From Pseudomonadota bacterium (GTDB lineage Bacteria; Chloroflexota; UBA6077; JAJPHF01): a stretch of 64,000 nt of DNA. A program made the position numbers and the translations under genes. The DNA is taken from contig JAJPHF010000152.1 in assembly GCA_021325365.1 (NCBI GenBank), positions 1 to 64,000 of the forward strand, written 5' to 3'. Within the stretch, counting starts at the first letter, position 1. Every line of letters begins with the position of its first letter. This document shows positions 1 to 7,600 of this stretch, piece after piece. The notes under the pieces are model-generated. The model ran no database searches, was not told the origin of the DNA, and worked only from the letters and a program-made list of their open reading frames with translations.

Positions 1-213
1 GATCGCCACGTCGGCGCCCTCCTTCGCGAAGGCGATGGCGACCGCGCGCCCGATACCGCTATCGCCGCCCGTGATGAGCGCGACCTTGCCCGCGAGCTTG
101 CCGCTGCCGTGGTAGGTGGCGTCCTGCTCGCGCGGCTGCGGCGTCATCGGCGCTTCCAGGCCGGGCTGGCGATCCTGGTGCTGGGGCGGTCGAAGCTGGT
201 CCTGCTGCGACAT
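1..213 (-). CDS. SDR family oxidoreductase, general-stress type (partial, N-terminus only)
   Basis: The minus strand reads without a stop from ATG at 213 to the window edge, giving 71 residues. About 40 residues of a Gln/Pro-rich leader precede the Rossmann start, where the nucleotide-binding motif TGGDSGIG is visible. This long leader is typical of the stress-associated SDR subgroup (YhdF/general stress protein 39-like), which use NAD(P)H; the substrate cannot be told from this piece. A GGGAGCAGG Shine-Dalgarno lies just upstream. The catalytic Tyr-Lys region is outside the window. Confidence 0.85.
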   Translation of the reverse strand, partial: MSQQDQLRPPQHQDRQPGLEAPMTPQPREQDATYHGSGKLAGKVALITGGDSGIGRAVAIAFAKEGADVAI

Positions 214-326
214 GTCCTGCTCCCTTCGTGGCGCCTGGGCGGGCCGCTGTGCCCCGCGCGAGCGCAACTCGCGTGCCACCCGCGCTCGGTCCAGCTGCGG
301 GCGGCCAGGGAACGCCGGACGTGCGA

Positions 327-373
327 AGGCCTCGGCGCCGACGGGTGGTGCAGGGTCGCCGGCGCCGAGGCCT
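327..373. terminator. Hairpin, probable terminator
   Basis: Two perfect 14-base arms, AGGCCTCGGCGCCG at 327-340 and its complement at 360-373, flank a 19-base loop. It lies downstream of the SRPBCC gene read on the minus strand. No clear T-run follows, so termination is inferred from position and stem strength. Confidence 0.45.
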
Positions 374-426
374 CGCGAGCGGAGACGCCTGACGCCTCCG
401 CGGCGGGGATGTCCCGAGGGGGCGGG

Positions 427-891
427 CTACGTGGCGTTGTTCTGGTCGATCGTGCCGCGCCACGCGCCCGTGGCGACGCCGCGCCCCTCGATGAAGTCCT
501 TGAAGCGGTGCAGGTCGCCGTCCACGCGGCGCTCCATGAAGCCCAGGGCGTTACCGACGTTCTCGGTGAAGCCCTCGGGGTCGTACTCGAGCTGCAGCAT
601 CACGCGCGTCTGGTGGTCCCCCAGCCGATGGAACGTGACCGCGCCCGCGTTCTGCGCGCCCGACGTGCTACGCCAGGCGATGCGTTCGTCAGGGATCTGC
701 TCGGTGATGACCGCGTCCCACTCCTCGGTCTTGCCACCGATGCTGGCGCGCCAGTGCAGGTGGGAGTCGTCAAGCTGCCGCACCTCCTCCACGCCCTCCA
801 TGAAGCGCGGGAAGGACTCGAACTGCGTCCACTGGTTGTAAGCGGTGCGCACGGGCACGTCGACGTCGATGTGCTTCTCGATCAGCGCCAT
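427..891 (-). CDS. SRPBCC family protein (polyketide cyclase/dehydrase-like)
   Basis: A 154-residue cytosolic protein with the START/SRPBCC lipid-binding fold signature: an N-terminal strand (IEKHIDVDVPVRTAYNQWTQ), the FESFPRFMEGVEEVRQL segment, and a C-terminal helix with GFMERRVDGDLHRFKDF. Proteins of this subgroup (COG5637-like) bind hydrophobic ligands and often sit beside stress genes; the ligand is unknown. The start is fixed by a strong GGAGGTGA ribosome site eight bases before ATG 891. A longer in-frame reading exists but lacks a ribosome site. It shares orientation with the SDR downstream. Confidence 0.85.
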   Translation of the reverse strand: MALIEKHIDVDVPVRTAYNQWTQFESFPRFMEGVEEVRQLDDSHLHWRASIGGKTEEWDAVITEQIPDERIAWRSTSGAQNAGAVTFHRLGDHQTRVMLQLEYDPEGFTENVGNALGFMERRVDGDLHRFKDFIEGRGVATGAWRGTIDQNNAT

Positions 892-1082
892 CTGGTTCAC
901 CTCCCCGGGGCCCGCAGGCCCCAGTGTGGCGGGACGCCCGCCCCCACGTCGGGCGCTCCGCCGCGAGCTGGTTCCAGCCGGAAGCGATGCAGATAGCGTG
1001 CCGCGCCGTCGGTCGCAACCAACGGCTTGCCCGAGCGTGGGGGCACTCGGGGAAGCCGCGGCCTTGGGGGTAGGCCAAATCA

Positions 1083-1111
1083 AGAATATACGTTTATTTG
1101 GTACTTTGCAA
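1083..1111 (-). promoter_or_regulatory. Putative promoter of the SRPBCC gene
   Basis: In an unusually A+T-rich patch the minus strand shows TTGCAA (1106-1111) and TATTCT (1083-1088) separated by 17 bases. It lies about 190 bases upstream of the SRPBCC start, implying a long leader in which I recognise no known RNA. Confidence 0.35.
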
Positions 1112-1124
1112 GGCTTGCGCGGGG

Positions 1125-1640
1125 TCAGGTCTCCGGCGTGCTGTCGGCCGCGAGGGTCAACGCGACGGGCAGGCGGGCGCCGACCCAGCCGCGCTCCGTG
1201 TCCAGGTAGAGGTAGATCATGTAGGTGTGGACGGGCTCGCTCTGCGGCGGCACCTCCGTCACCGGCCAGGTTAGCTCGAACCCGCAGCGAGTGAGCCCCG
1301 GGTCGTTGAACACCGTGGCCACGTCGGGGCGGGCCAGGCCGACGCGCGCCCAGCCGAGCAGCCGGCCGCGGTCGGAGGGCCCGTCGAGATAGGCGACGAT
1401 CTGGCGGATGCCGGGCCCGCCGGGGTTGGACAGGTCCGCCGCCCAGCCGCGCAGGCGGTAGCTGGCGCTGCCATCGGGCTCGCCCACCTGGCCGAGCGGC
1501 TGCCGGCTGTCTACGGCAAGCTGCACGCTGCTCTGGTCGAGCGGCGTGACCGGGCCGCGGATGAGGTCCTGCGCCGCGACCGGGCACGGCCAACGGCCGA
1601 GGACAAGAAGCAGGACCGCCGCGAGCAGGAGTCGGTGCAT
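1125..1640 (-). CDS. Secreted hypothetical protein
   Basis: A 171-residue protein starting MHRLLLAAVLLLVLG and ending its likely signal peptide at PVAAQ. The mature part contains a LRGWAADLSNPGGPGIRQIVAYLDGP segment that looks like a small beta-sandwich of the kind found in secreted Chloroflexota proteins. I recognise no named family or catalytic residues. The start at 1640 places the signal peptide at the N-terminus; an upstream in-frame start would bury it. It follows the PLP-enzyme gene by 10 bases and may be co-transcribed. Confidence 0.65.
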   Translation of the reverse strand: MHRLLLAAVLLLVLGRWPCPVAAQDLIRGPVTPLDQSSVQLAVDSRQPLGQVGEPDGSASYRLRGWAADLSNPGGPGIRQIVAYLDGPSDRGRLLGWARVGLARPDVATVFNDPGLTRCGFELTWPVTEVPPQSEPVHTYMIYLYLDTERGWVGARLPVALTLAADSTPET

Positions 1641-1650
1641 GGGCTCGCGC

Positions 1651-2844
1651 CTATCCGCCAGCCAGCGCCGCGTCGAGGTCGGCGAGCACGTCTGCGACGG
1701 CCTCGATGCCAATCGACAGCCGCACTAGGCCCGGGCCCACACCCATCGCCGCCAGCGCCTCGGGCGGCAGCCCACGGTGGGAGGTGGCGAGGGGATAGGT
1801 GACGGTCGTCGTCACGTCAGCCAGGCTGGGCACGAACTCGATCAGGCGCAGGCCGGCCAGGAAGGCGCGCGCCGCGGCCTCCCCGCCGGTTAGCTCGAAG
1901 GACAGCATGCCGCCGTGGCCGTGCGGGTAGAGGCGCTCGGCCAGCGCGTGCTGGGGGTGGCTGGGTAGGCCCGGGTAGTGGACCCGCGCGACGGCGGAGT
2001 GCTCCTCTAGGTGGCGCGCGACTGTCAGGGCGCTCGCGCTTGCGCGCTCGACGCGCAGGGCGAGCGTCGCCAGCCCCTGGGCGGCGAGCCAGGTGTCGAA
2101 GGCGCCGCCCGCCACGCCGAGGTGGATCACGGTCTCGCGGATGCGCGCTACCAGGTTCTCCGGGCCGGCCACGACGCCGCCGAGCACCTGGCTCTGGCCG
2201 CCGAAATATTTGCTGGTCGAGTGCCAGACGAGGTCGGCGCCGTGGGCCAGCGGCTGGATCAGGCAGGGCGTGGTGAACGTGTTGTCCACGCAGACCAGCA
2301 GCCCGCGCTCGTGGGCCGCGGCGGCCAGGCGCGGCAGGTCGGTGACGCGCAGCGTCGGGTTGGTGAGTGTCTCCAGCAGCAGCAGGCGGGTGCGCGGCTG
2401 CACGGCCGCGGCGAGCGCGTCGGGCGCATCCAGATCGACGAACGCGGCGGCGATGCCCAGGCGCGGTAGCTCCGAGGTGACGAGCGCGTAGGTGCCGCCG
2501 TAGCTGTGGCGGTCGACGAGCACATGGTCGCCGGCCGCGAGCAGCGCGAACAGTGTGGCGCTGAGGGCGGCCATGCCGGAGGCGGCGGCGACCGCGGCCG
2601 GGGCGCCCTCCAGGTCGGCGACGATACGCTCCAGCAGCGCGTGATTCGGCGTGCCGTAGCGATAGTAGAAGTAGCCGGATTCGTCGCCGGCCAGGATGGC
2701 TTCGAGCTGGTCCAGGCTGGCGAAGCGGCCGGCCGTGCTCTGGTAGAGCGGCGGCGCGACCGGCGCGTTGGCGACGGGCGGCATCGAGCGGCCGACGTGC
2801 GCCAGGCGGGTGGCGAGGGCGCGCGGGCGCGGCGGGCGGGGCAT
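1651..2844 (-). CDS. Cys/Met metabolism PLP-dependent enzyme (cystathionine gamma-synthase/lyase or MetY-like)
   Basis: A 397-residue fold-type I PLP enzyme. YRYGTPNH (about 61-68), SGMAALSAT near 90 and the PLP-lysine motif STSKY (Lys 212) followed by GGQSQVLGG are the family hallmarks, and SIG(I)E near the C-terminus matches the substrate carboxylate site. The family includes cystathionine gamma-synthase, gamma-lyase, methionine gamma-lyase and O-acyl-homoserine sulfhydrylase; sequence alone does not separate them here. A GGAGG six bases before ATG 2844 sets the start. It diverges from the SAM-riboswitch cluster, which suggests a role in homocysteine or methionine supply. Confidence 0.9.
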   Translation of the reverse strand: MPRPPRPRALATRLAHVGRSMPPVANAPVAPPLYQSTAGRFASLDQLEAILAGDESGYFYYRYGTPNHALLERIVADLEGAPAAVAAASGMAALSATLFALLAAGDHVLVDRHSYGGTYALVTSELPRLGIAAAFVDLDAPDALAAAVQPRTRLLLLETLTNPTLRVTDLPRLAAAAHERGLLVCVDNTFTTPCLIQPLAHGADLVWHSTSKYFGGQSQVLGGVVAGPENLVARIRETVIHLGVAGGAFDTWLAAQGLATLALRVERASASALTVARHLEEHSAVARVHYPGLPSHPQHALAERLYPHGHGGMLSFELTGGEAAARAFLAGLRLIEFVPSLADVTTTVTYPLATSHRGLPPEALAAMGVGPGLVRLSIGIEAVADVLADLDAALAGG

Positions 2845-2884
2845 CGTCGTCCTCCGGGAGCCTTGCTCCAGCATAGCACTTACC

Positions 2885-2914
2885 TTGACACTCGCGGCGG
2901 CGCCGCGCTATAGT
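2885..2914 (+). promoter_or_regulatory. Promoter of the SAM-riboswitch transcript
   Basis: TTGACA (2885-2890) and TATAGT (2909-2914) are separated by 18 bases, a near-consensus housekeeping promoter. It lies about 40 bases before the riboswitch and faces the threonine-synthase-like gene. Confidence 0.75.
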
Positions 2915-2951
2915 CGGGAAACACTGCTCCAGCCGACAATTGAATATTGCC

Positions 2952-3122
2952 CTTATCAAGAGAGGTGGAGGGAGACGGCCCGATGAAGCCCGGCAACCCC
3001 TCCCCGGTGGCACACCGCCCGGCCTGAGCCGGCGGTCAGCGCTCCCCGACGGATCCCCGTCGCGCGGCGTCGTCACCAGGTGAGAAGGTGCCAATTCCGC
3101 CAGACTTGATCTGGAAGATAAG
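2952..3122 (+). promoter_or_regulatory. SAM-I (S-box) riboswitch aptamer
   Basis: The element opens with CTTATCAAGAGAGGTGGAGG and carries the conserved GATGAAGCCCGGCAACC core, GGTGCCAATTCC and CCAGACTTGATCTGG-type segments before closing with GATAAG. P1 is formed by CTTATC (2952-2957) and GATAAG (3117-3122). This is the full SAM-I consensus, with an expanded internal arm. SAM binding should stabilise P1 and switch the downstream genes off when SAM is plentiful. Confidence 0.95.
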
Positions 3123-3174
3123 GGGACAGACAACGTTGTTCAAACCCCTTATGCTCGTGTGTAAGGGGTTTTTC
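3118..3174 (+). terminator. Riboswitch expression platform: antiterminator and intrinsic terminator
   Basis: A perfect 10-base-pair hairpin (AAACCCCTTA at 3142-3151 with TAAGGGGTTT at 3162-3171) runs into T residues. The 3' half of P1 and what follows, ATAAGGGG (3118-3125), is exactly complementary to CCCCTTAT (3145-3152) in the terminator's 5' arm. Antiterminator and SAM-bound P1 are therefore mutually exclusive, the classical SAM-off transcription switch. Confidence 0.93.
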
Positions 3175-3249
3175 GTTGTCTTCCTCCGGACGCGACTCTC
3201 TCGTCCAGGCTGGGGACAGAGACGTTGACTGCTCTGAGGAGGAGACGCC

Positions 3250-4503
3250 ATGAGCCGACTGCGAGGCTTGCAGTGCCGCGAGTGCGGCCACCTGTACGGC
3301 CTACTGCCGATCCACGTCTGTGAGTTGTGTTTCGGCCCGCTCGAGGTCGCCTACGACTACGATGCCATCCGCCCGCTAGTGAGCCGCGAGGCCATCGCCG
3401 CCGGCCCGCAGACGATCTGGCGCTACCGGGCGCTGCTGCCCGTCGAGGACGAGCCGATCATCGAGACTTACGCCGGCTGCACGCCGCTGGTCAAGGCCGA
3501 GAACCTGGGCCGGCTGCTCGGCCTGAATCATCTTTACGTCAAGAACGATACGGTGAACCCGACGTTCTCGTTCAAGGACCGGCCCGTCGCGATTGCCGGC
3601 ACGCGGGCGCGGGCGTTTGGCTTCGACACGTTCGCCTGCGCCTCGACAGGCAATCTGGCCGCGGCCGTGGCCGCCTGCGGCGCCCGCGCGGGGATGCGCG
3701 CCGTCGTGTTCATCCCGGCCGATCTGGAGCCGAGCAAGATCACGAACATCGGCATCTACGACCCCACGCTGGTGGCCGTCCACGGCAACTACGACGACGT
3801 GAACCGCCTGTGCAGCGAGATCGCCGACAAGTACGGCTGGGCCTTCGCCAACATCAACGTGCGGCCCTACTACGCCGAGGGCAGCAAGACGCTGGCCTAC
3901 GAGGTGGCCGAGCAGCTCGGCTGGCGCACGCCGGACCACGCGATCGTGCCCACGGGCAGCGGCTCCATGTTCACGAAGATCTGGAAGGGCTTCCAGGAGC
4001 TGCACAAGGTGGGGCTCGTCGACGCGCCGCCGCGCACCCGCATGACGGTGGCCCAGGCGACCGGCTGCGCGCCGGTGGTGGACGCGTTCGACCGGCGCAC
4101 GCTGAACGTGGCGCCGGTGAAGCCCGACACGATCGCGAAGTCGCTGGCGATCGGCAACCCCGCCGACGGCTATTACTCGCTCAAGGTGATCAAGGAGACG
4201 GGCGGCTGGGCCGTGTCGGTGACCGACGCCGAGGTGGTCGAGGGAATCAAGCTCCTGGCGCAGACCGAGGGCATCTTCGCGGAGACGGCGGGCGGCGTGT
4301 CGGTGGCGGTGGCCCGCAAGCTGGCGGAGGGCGGGCACATCGATCCCGACGAGACGGTGGTAGTGTACGTGACGGGCAACGGCCTGAAGACGCCCGAGGC
4401 GGTGGCGGAGCGGCTGGCGCCGCCGGTGACGATCGCCGCGACGATGGAGGCGTTCGAGGAGGCGCTGGCGCAGGACCAGCGCGGGGCCGCGGCGGTAGCC
4501 TGA
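3250..4503 (+). CDS. thrC: Threonine-synthase-like PLP enzyme under SAM riboswitch control
   Basis: A 417-residue fold-type II PLP enzyme. An N-terminal zinc ribbon has Cys 9, 12, 24 and 27, and the PLP lysine lies in FSFKD (Lys 109), followed by the phosphate-binding STGNLAAA loop and VPTGSGS. The family converts O-phosphohomoserine to threonine. Control by a SAM riboswitch, and the NIL and sulfur-carrier genes that follow, argue instead for sulfur amino-acid chemistry, perhaps phosphohomoserine to homocysteine with a thiocarboxylated carrier; that activity is inference. Start ATG 3250 has GAGGAGGAG upstream. A true biosynthetic threonine synthase remains possible. Confidence 0.88.
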   Translation: MSRLRGLQCRECGHLYGLLPIHVCELCFGPLEVAYDYDAIRPLVSREAIAAGPQTIWRYRALLPVEDEPIIETYAGCTPLVKAENLGRLLGLNHLYVKNDTVNPTFSFKDRPVAIAGTRARAFGFDTFACASTGNLAAAVAACGARAGMRAVVFIPADLEPSKITNIGIYDPTLVAVHGNYDDVNRLCSEIADKYGWAFANINVRPYYAEGSKTLAYEVAEQLGWRTPDHAIVPTGSGSMFTKIWKGFQELHKVGLVDAPPRTRMTVAQATGCAPVVDAFDRRTLNVAPVKPDTIAKSLAIGNPADGYYSLKVIKETGGWAVSVTDAEVVEGIKLLAQTEGIFAETAGGVSVAVARKLAEGGHIDPDETVVVYVTGNGLKTPEAVAERLAPPVTIAATMEAFEEALAQDQRGAAAVA

Positions 4504-4504
4504 G

Positions 4505-4697
4505 AAGCTGTCAGCCGTCAGCTATCCGCGGTCAGCTATCAGCCGTCAGCCGTCAGCTATCAACCATCAGCAGCCGGTGCCCGTGTGGCGACGGCCCCGT
4601 CGTAGCTGACATGCGGTTGACGTTAGATTTTGCCCGCCGACCGGGTACACTGCTGATAGCTGACTGCTGATAGCTGACTGCTGAACGCTGATAGCTC
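4505..4697. repeat. Array of GTCAGCTATCAGC-type repeats
   Basis: Between the PLP enzyme and the NIL gene lie many copies of GTCAGCTATC/GTCAGCCGTC (4505-4570) and of the complementary CTGATAGCTGA unit (4650-4697). The two blocks can pair as a long hairpin in RNA. The unit is 10-13 bases, degenerate, and not a CRISPR. Confidence 0.8.
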
Positions 4698-4713
4698 GAA
4701 GAGGAGCCACGCG

Positions 4714-4956
4714 ATGGCGAAGCAGCGGGTCAAGTTTACCTTCCCGCCCGACCGGATCACGCAGCCGCTAATCTACAACATGGGCCGCCAATTCGACGTG
4801 GTCACCAACATCCGCCGGGCGAACGTGACGCGGGACCGGGGCTGGGTCATTCTGGAGATCTCGGGCGACACGCCGGAGATTGAGCGCGCCGTCGAGTGGG
4901 CGCTCAACCAGGGCGTGCGCGTCGATCCGATCGAGGGCGACATCGTCGCCGGCTAG
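4714..4956 (+). CDS. Stand-alone NIL domain protein
   Basis: An 80-residue protein matching the NIL domain across its length: VKFTFPPDRITQPLIYNMGR, then VVTNIRRANVTRDRGWVILEI and ERAVEWALNQGVRV. NIL is the ACT-like ligand-binding domain found at the C-terminus of the methionine importer ATPase MetN, where it senses methionine. Free-standing copies occur with homocysteine-synthesis genes in several anaerobes. Here it lies between the PLP enzyme and the sulfur carrier, so a methionine-sensing or carrier-docking role is plausible but unproven. GAGGAG precedes ATG 4714. Confidence 0.88.
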   Translation: MAKQRVKFTFPPDRITQPLIYNMGRQFDVVTNIRRANVTRDRGWVILEISGDTPEIERAVEWALNQGVRVDPIEGDIVAG

Positions 4957-5072
4957 GCGTCTCGTCAAGGATGGTGTGTCGGTTTGGGGCAGCCACACCT
5001 ACACTCTCCGTGGAAACCAGCCTAGCTACCCGTGCCCCTGCCATTTCCCAGCGGCAATCGAGGAGAAGCGCG

Positions 5073-5348
5073 ATGAGCGTGCGCGTACGCATACCTACCC
5101 CTCTGCGAACCCTGACGGGTGGCGCGGCCGAGGTGGACGTCGGCGGCGCCAGCCTGGCCGAGTGCATCGCCCAGCTCGAGGCGCAGTACCCGGGCATGGA
5201 GCAGCGGCTCAAGGACGAGAACGGCGAGCTGCGCCGCTTCGTGAACCTGTACGTGAACGGCGAGGACGTGCGCTTCCTGCAAGGGCTGGACACCGGCCTG
5301 AAGACGGGGGACGAGGTGTCGATCGTCCCAGCGGTCGCCGGGGGGTGA
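5073..5348 (+). CDS. MoaD/ThiS-family sulfur carrier protein
   Basis: A 91-residue beta-grasp protein: VRVRIPTPLRTLTGG at the N-terminus, FVNLYVNGEDVRFLQGLDT in the middle and GDEVSIVPAVAGG at the end. The C-terminal Gly-Gly is what an E1-like enzyme adenylates and converts to thiocarboxylate. The FVN.YVNGEDVR pattern is nearer to the MoaD/CysO-like amino-acid carriers than to ThiS. Start ATG 5073 follows GAGGAGAAG; an earlier in-frame start at 4896 overlaps the NIL gene and is not supported. Its enzyme partner is encoded next. Confidence 0.9.
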   Translation: MSVRVRIPTPLRTLTGGAAEVDVGGASLAECIAQLEAQYPGMEQRLKDENGELRRFVNLYVNGEDVRFLQGLDTGLKTGDEVSIVPAVAGG

Positions 5349-5453
5349 CCTACCCCCCTCACCCCCTCCGGATGCGGGAAGGGGGAACGCACTTCGCCAG
5401 TATAACCGGCTCCCCCCTTCCTTGATAGGGAAGGGGGGCCGGAGGGGTTAGGT
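5348..5453. repeat. Palindromic intergenic repeat A, copy 1
   Basis: This 106-base block begins ACCTACCCCCCTCACCCCC, contains GATGCGGGAAGGGG and ends with TAGGGAAGGGGGGCCGG plus GGTTAGGTC. The ends are complementary, so it folds back on itself. A closely similar copy lies at 60816-60919 and a partial one at 57141-57184. Confidence 0.8.
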
Positions 5454-5455
5454 CG

Positions 5456-6472
5456 GTGGAGCGCTACTCGCGGCAGGTATTGTTTCCGGGCATCGGCGAG
5501 GCCGGGCAGGCCCGCCTGGCGGGCGCCCGCGCGCTGCTCGTGGGCTGCGGTGCGCTCGGCACGGTGGTCGCCAACGTCCTGGTGCGCGCGGGCGTGGGGC
5601 GGCTCACGATCGTGGACCGCGACTACGTCGAGCGGAGCAACCTGCAGCGGCAAGTGCTCTTCGACGAGGACGACCTGGCGGCCGACCTGCCGAAGGCCGT
5701 GGCGGCTGCCGCGAAGCTCCACCGCATCAACCCGGACGTGACGGTCGAGCCGGTAGTCGCCGACCTGAACGCCACCAACGTCGAGGCGCTACTGGCGGGG
5801 GCCGACGTGGCGCTCGACGGCACCGACAATTTCGAGGCGCGCTACCTGCTGAACGACGCTTGCGTGAAGCACGGCGTCCCGTGGGTCTACGCGGCGGCGA
5901 TTGGCGCCTACGGCACGACCTTCCCCGTGATCCCCGGCGAGACGCCCTGCCTGCGCTGCGTGTTCGCCGAGAGCCCGCCTCCCGGCACGCTGCCGACGTG
6001 CGACACGGCCGGCGTGCTGGCGCCGGCCGTAGGCGTGATCGCCAACCTGGCGGCGGCCGAGGGGCTGAAGCTGCTGGTCGGCGCCACGGACAAGCTGAAC
6101 CGCGCGCTGGTCTGGCTGGACGTCTGGGAGAACACCTACCACCGGCTAGAGCTTGGGGCGCCGAACGCCGACTGCCCCACCTGCCAGCAAGGGCGCTACG
6201 AGTACCTGGACGCCCAGGTGGGCAGCTACACGCTTGAGCTGTGCGGCCGCAACACGCTGCAGGTGGTGGTGCCCGGCCGGCCGCGGATCGCCCTGGCCGA
6301 GCTAGCGGCCCGGCTCGCCGGCGCCGGCGCGATCAGCTACAACGAGAACCTCCTGCGGCTGCGCCTGCCCGACTACGAGATCACGATCTTCCCCGACGCT
6401 CGCGCCCTCATCAAAGGCACCACCGATCCCCTCGTCGCCCGCAGCCTGTACAGCCGCTACGTTGGGCTGTAA
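5456..6472 (+). CDS. E1-like adenylyltransferase (ThiF/MoeB family)
   Basis: A 338-residue enzyme that activates the Gly-Gly terminus of a sulfur carrier with ATP. Visible are ERYSRQ, the nucleotide loop GCGALG (30-35), the arginine segment ERSNLQRQ, DGTDN (121-125), a zinc pair CLRC (165-168) with CPTC (240-243), and the catalytic cysteine in TCDTAGVL (Cys 182). About 90 residues follow the zinc site, a C-terminal extension seen in ThiF-type homologues but without a rhodanese domain. The start is GTG 5456, directly after repeat A. It completes the carrier operon. Confidence 0.92.
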   Translation: MERYSRQVLFPGIGEAGQARLAGARALLVGCGALGTVVANVLVRAGVGRLTIVDRDYVERSNLQRQVLFDEDDLAADLPKAVAAAAKLHRINPDVTVEPVVADLNATNVEALLAGADVALDGTDNFEARYLLNDACVKHGVPWVYAAAIGAYGTTFPVIPGETPCLRCVFAESPPPGTLPTCDTAGVLAPAVGVIANLAAAEGLKLLVGATDKLNRALVWLDVWENTYHRLELGAPNADCPTCQQGRYEYLDAQVGSYTLELCGRNTLQVVVPGRPRIALAELAARLAGAGAISYNENLLRLRLPDYEITIFPDARALIKGTTDPLVARSLYSRYVGL

Positions 6473-6560
6473 GGCCCTGCTGGCTCCCCATCCGCCGCGT
6501 GCGTCCCACCGCCTGAGACGACTCGCCCGCCGCCAGCCCCGCCCGTGGCGTTTCCTTGGT

Positions 6561-6653
6561 TCAGATCGGCAGGCCGCGCCCGAAGAAGTCTTGATCGGCG
6601 GTCCAGATGCCGCGGTTGGAGGGTAACGCCGACACCACAGCGTCGCGCTCACC
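6561..6653 (-). pseudogene. C-terminal relic of a PIN-domain (VapC-like) protein
   Basis: The minus strand encodes about 30 residues ending GIWTADQDFFGRGLPI and a stop, which resembles the last strand and acidic residues of PIN ribonucleases (typically IWTEDQDFFG). The rest of the domain and any antitoxin are missing. It is short, so the call is tentative. Confidence 0.4.
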
Positions 6654-6741
6654 AGGATTTTCAAGGGTTGGCACGAGTCTTGCCTTGCGACCGTCGATGC
6701 TGCGAGAGGCGGCATATTGGTTGACGCGAGGAGGCGGCGTG

Positions 6742-7155
6742 GTGAACGAGAAGTTCCGTTGGTTCGCGCATTGGACGTCGTGTGTCACGGGATCGCCCTG
6801 GGCGTTTCTGCTTGCTGCCTTGGTTATTCTGGTTTGGGCAGCGTCGGGGCCGTTCTTCGGCTTTTCGGATACATGGCAGTTGGTCATCAATACGGGTACG
6901 ACGATCGTGACCTTCTTGATGGTGTTCTTGATCCAAAACACGCAGAACCGCGACGCGAAGGCGCTTCACCTCAAGCTGGACGAGCTATTGCGCGCCGAGC
7001 GCCACGCGCACACCTCCCTCGCCGCGCTGGAAGAGCTATCCGACGAGGAGCTGGAGCGCCTGCAGGCGCAGTTCCGCGCGCTGGCCGAGCGCGAGGCGCG
7101 CCGCGAGGCGCGCGACCTCCAGAGCGCGGTGGTCGAGGCGGGACAGCGCGTGTAG
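6742..7155 (+). CDS. Low-affinity iron permease family membrane protein
   Basis: A 137-residue protein with two transmembrane segments (about 15-35 and 45-62). The stretch VINTGTTIVTFLMVFLIQNTQNRD is the signature of the low-affinity iron permease family, which may also serve other roles in bacteria. A charged Arg/Glu-rich helix follows (ERLQAQFRALAEREARREAR). I chose GTG 6742 because GAGGAGG sits seven bases upstream; an earlier in-frame ATG at 6607 would add 45 residues without similarity. Confidence 0.82.
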   Translation: MNEKFRWFAHWTSCVTGSPWAFLLAALVILVWAASGPFFGFSDTWQLVINTGTTIVTFLMVFLIQNTQNRDAKALHLKLDELLRAERHAHTSLAALEELSDEELERLQAQFRALAEREARREARDLQSAVVEAGQRV

Positions 7156-7158
7156 CGC

Positions 7159-7600
7159 GTGCCACCGCTGCTGGACGCCTGGCTGGGCGCGGTCTTCTCC
7201 TATCCCGATCTCCCGACCGCCCTCAGCAGCGTCGCCAAGACCGCGATCGTCTACGCGTTCGTCATCGTCGGCCTGCGGCTGCTGGGCGCCCGCGAGCTAG
7301 GACAGATGACCACGTACGACTTCGTGCTGGTCGTCGTGATGGCGAACATCGCCTGCTCGTCCTGCTCGTCTCCCGGGTGCCGGCCGTGCGCCGCCTGTTG
7401 AGTTGATGTGTGCGCCGGCGGTCCTGGTCCACGACGGCCAGGTGATTCCGGCACAGCTCCGCGAGCAGTGCATGACGCGGGACGACCTAATGGAGGCGCT
7501 CCGCCGGCGCGGCTACGACCGCCTTCAGGACGTGCGCTACGCCGTCCTAGAGGCTGATGGCTGCATCGCGGTGATCCCACGCGAGATGTCGCCGAGCTAG
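7159..7600 (+). pseudogene. Broken DUF421 (YetF-like) membrane protein gene
   Basis: The first 65 residues read as an intact DUF421 N-terminus (KTAIVYAFVIVGLRLLGARELGQMTTYDFVLVVVMANI). The text then jumps to LLVLLVSRVPAVRRLLS in another frame, and the C-terminal domain (VLVHDGQVIPAQLREQCMTRDDLMEALR) follows in a further reading. About 50 residues of the central membrane region are missing and there are frame changes, so the gene looks inactivated by internal deletion. A sequencing error cannot explain the lost segment. Confidence 0.8.

Noticed and set aside
427..1593. A 388-residue minus-strand protein covering the SRPBCC gene and upstream
   Set aside because: The N-terminal 230 residues are antisense shadow of the secreted-protein gene and intergenic DNA. 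The strong ribosome site lies before ATG 891.
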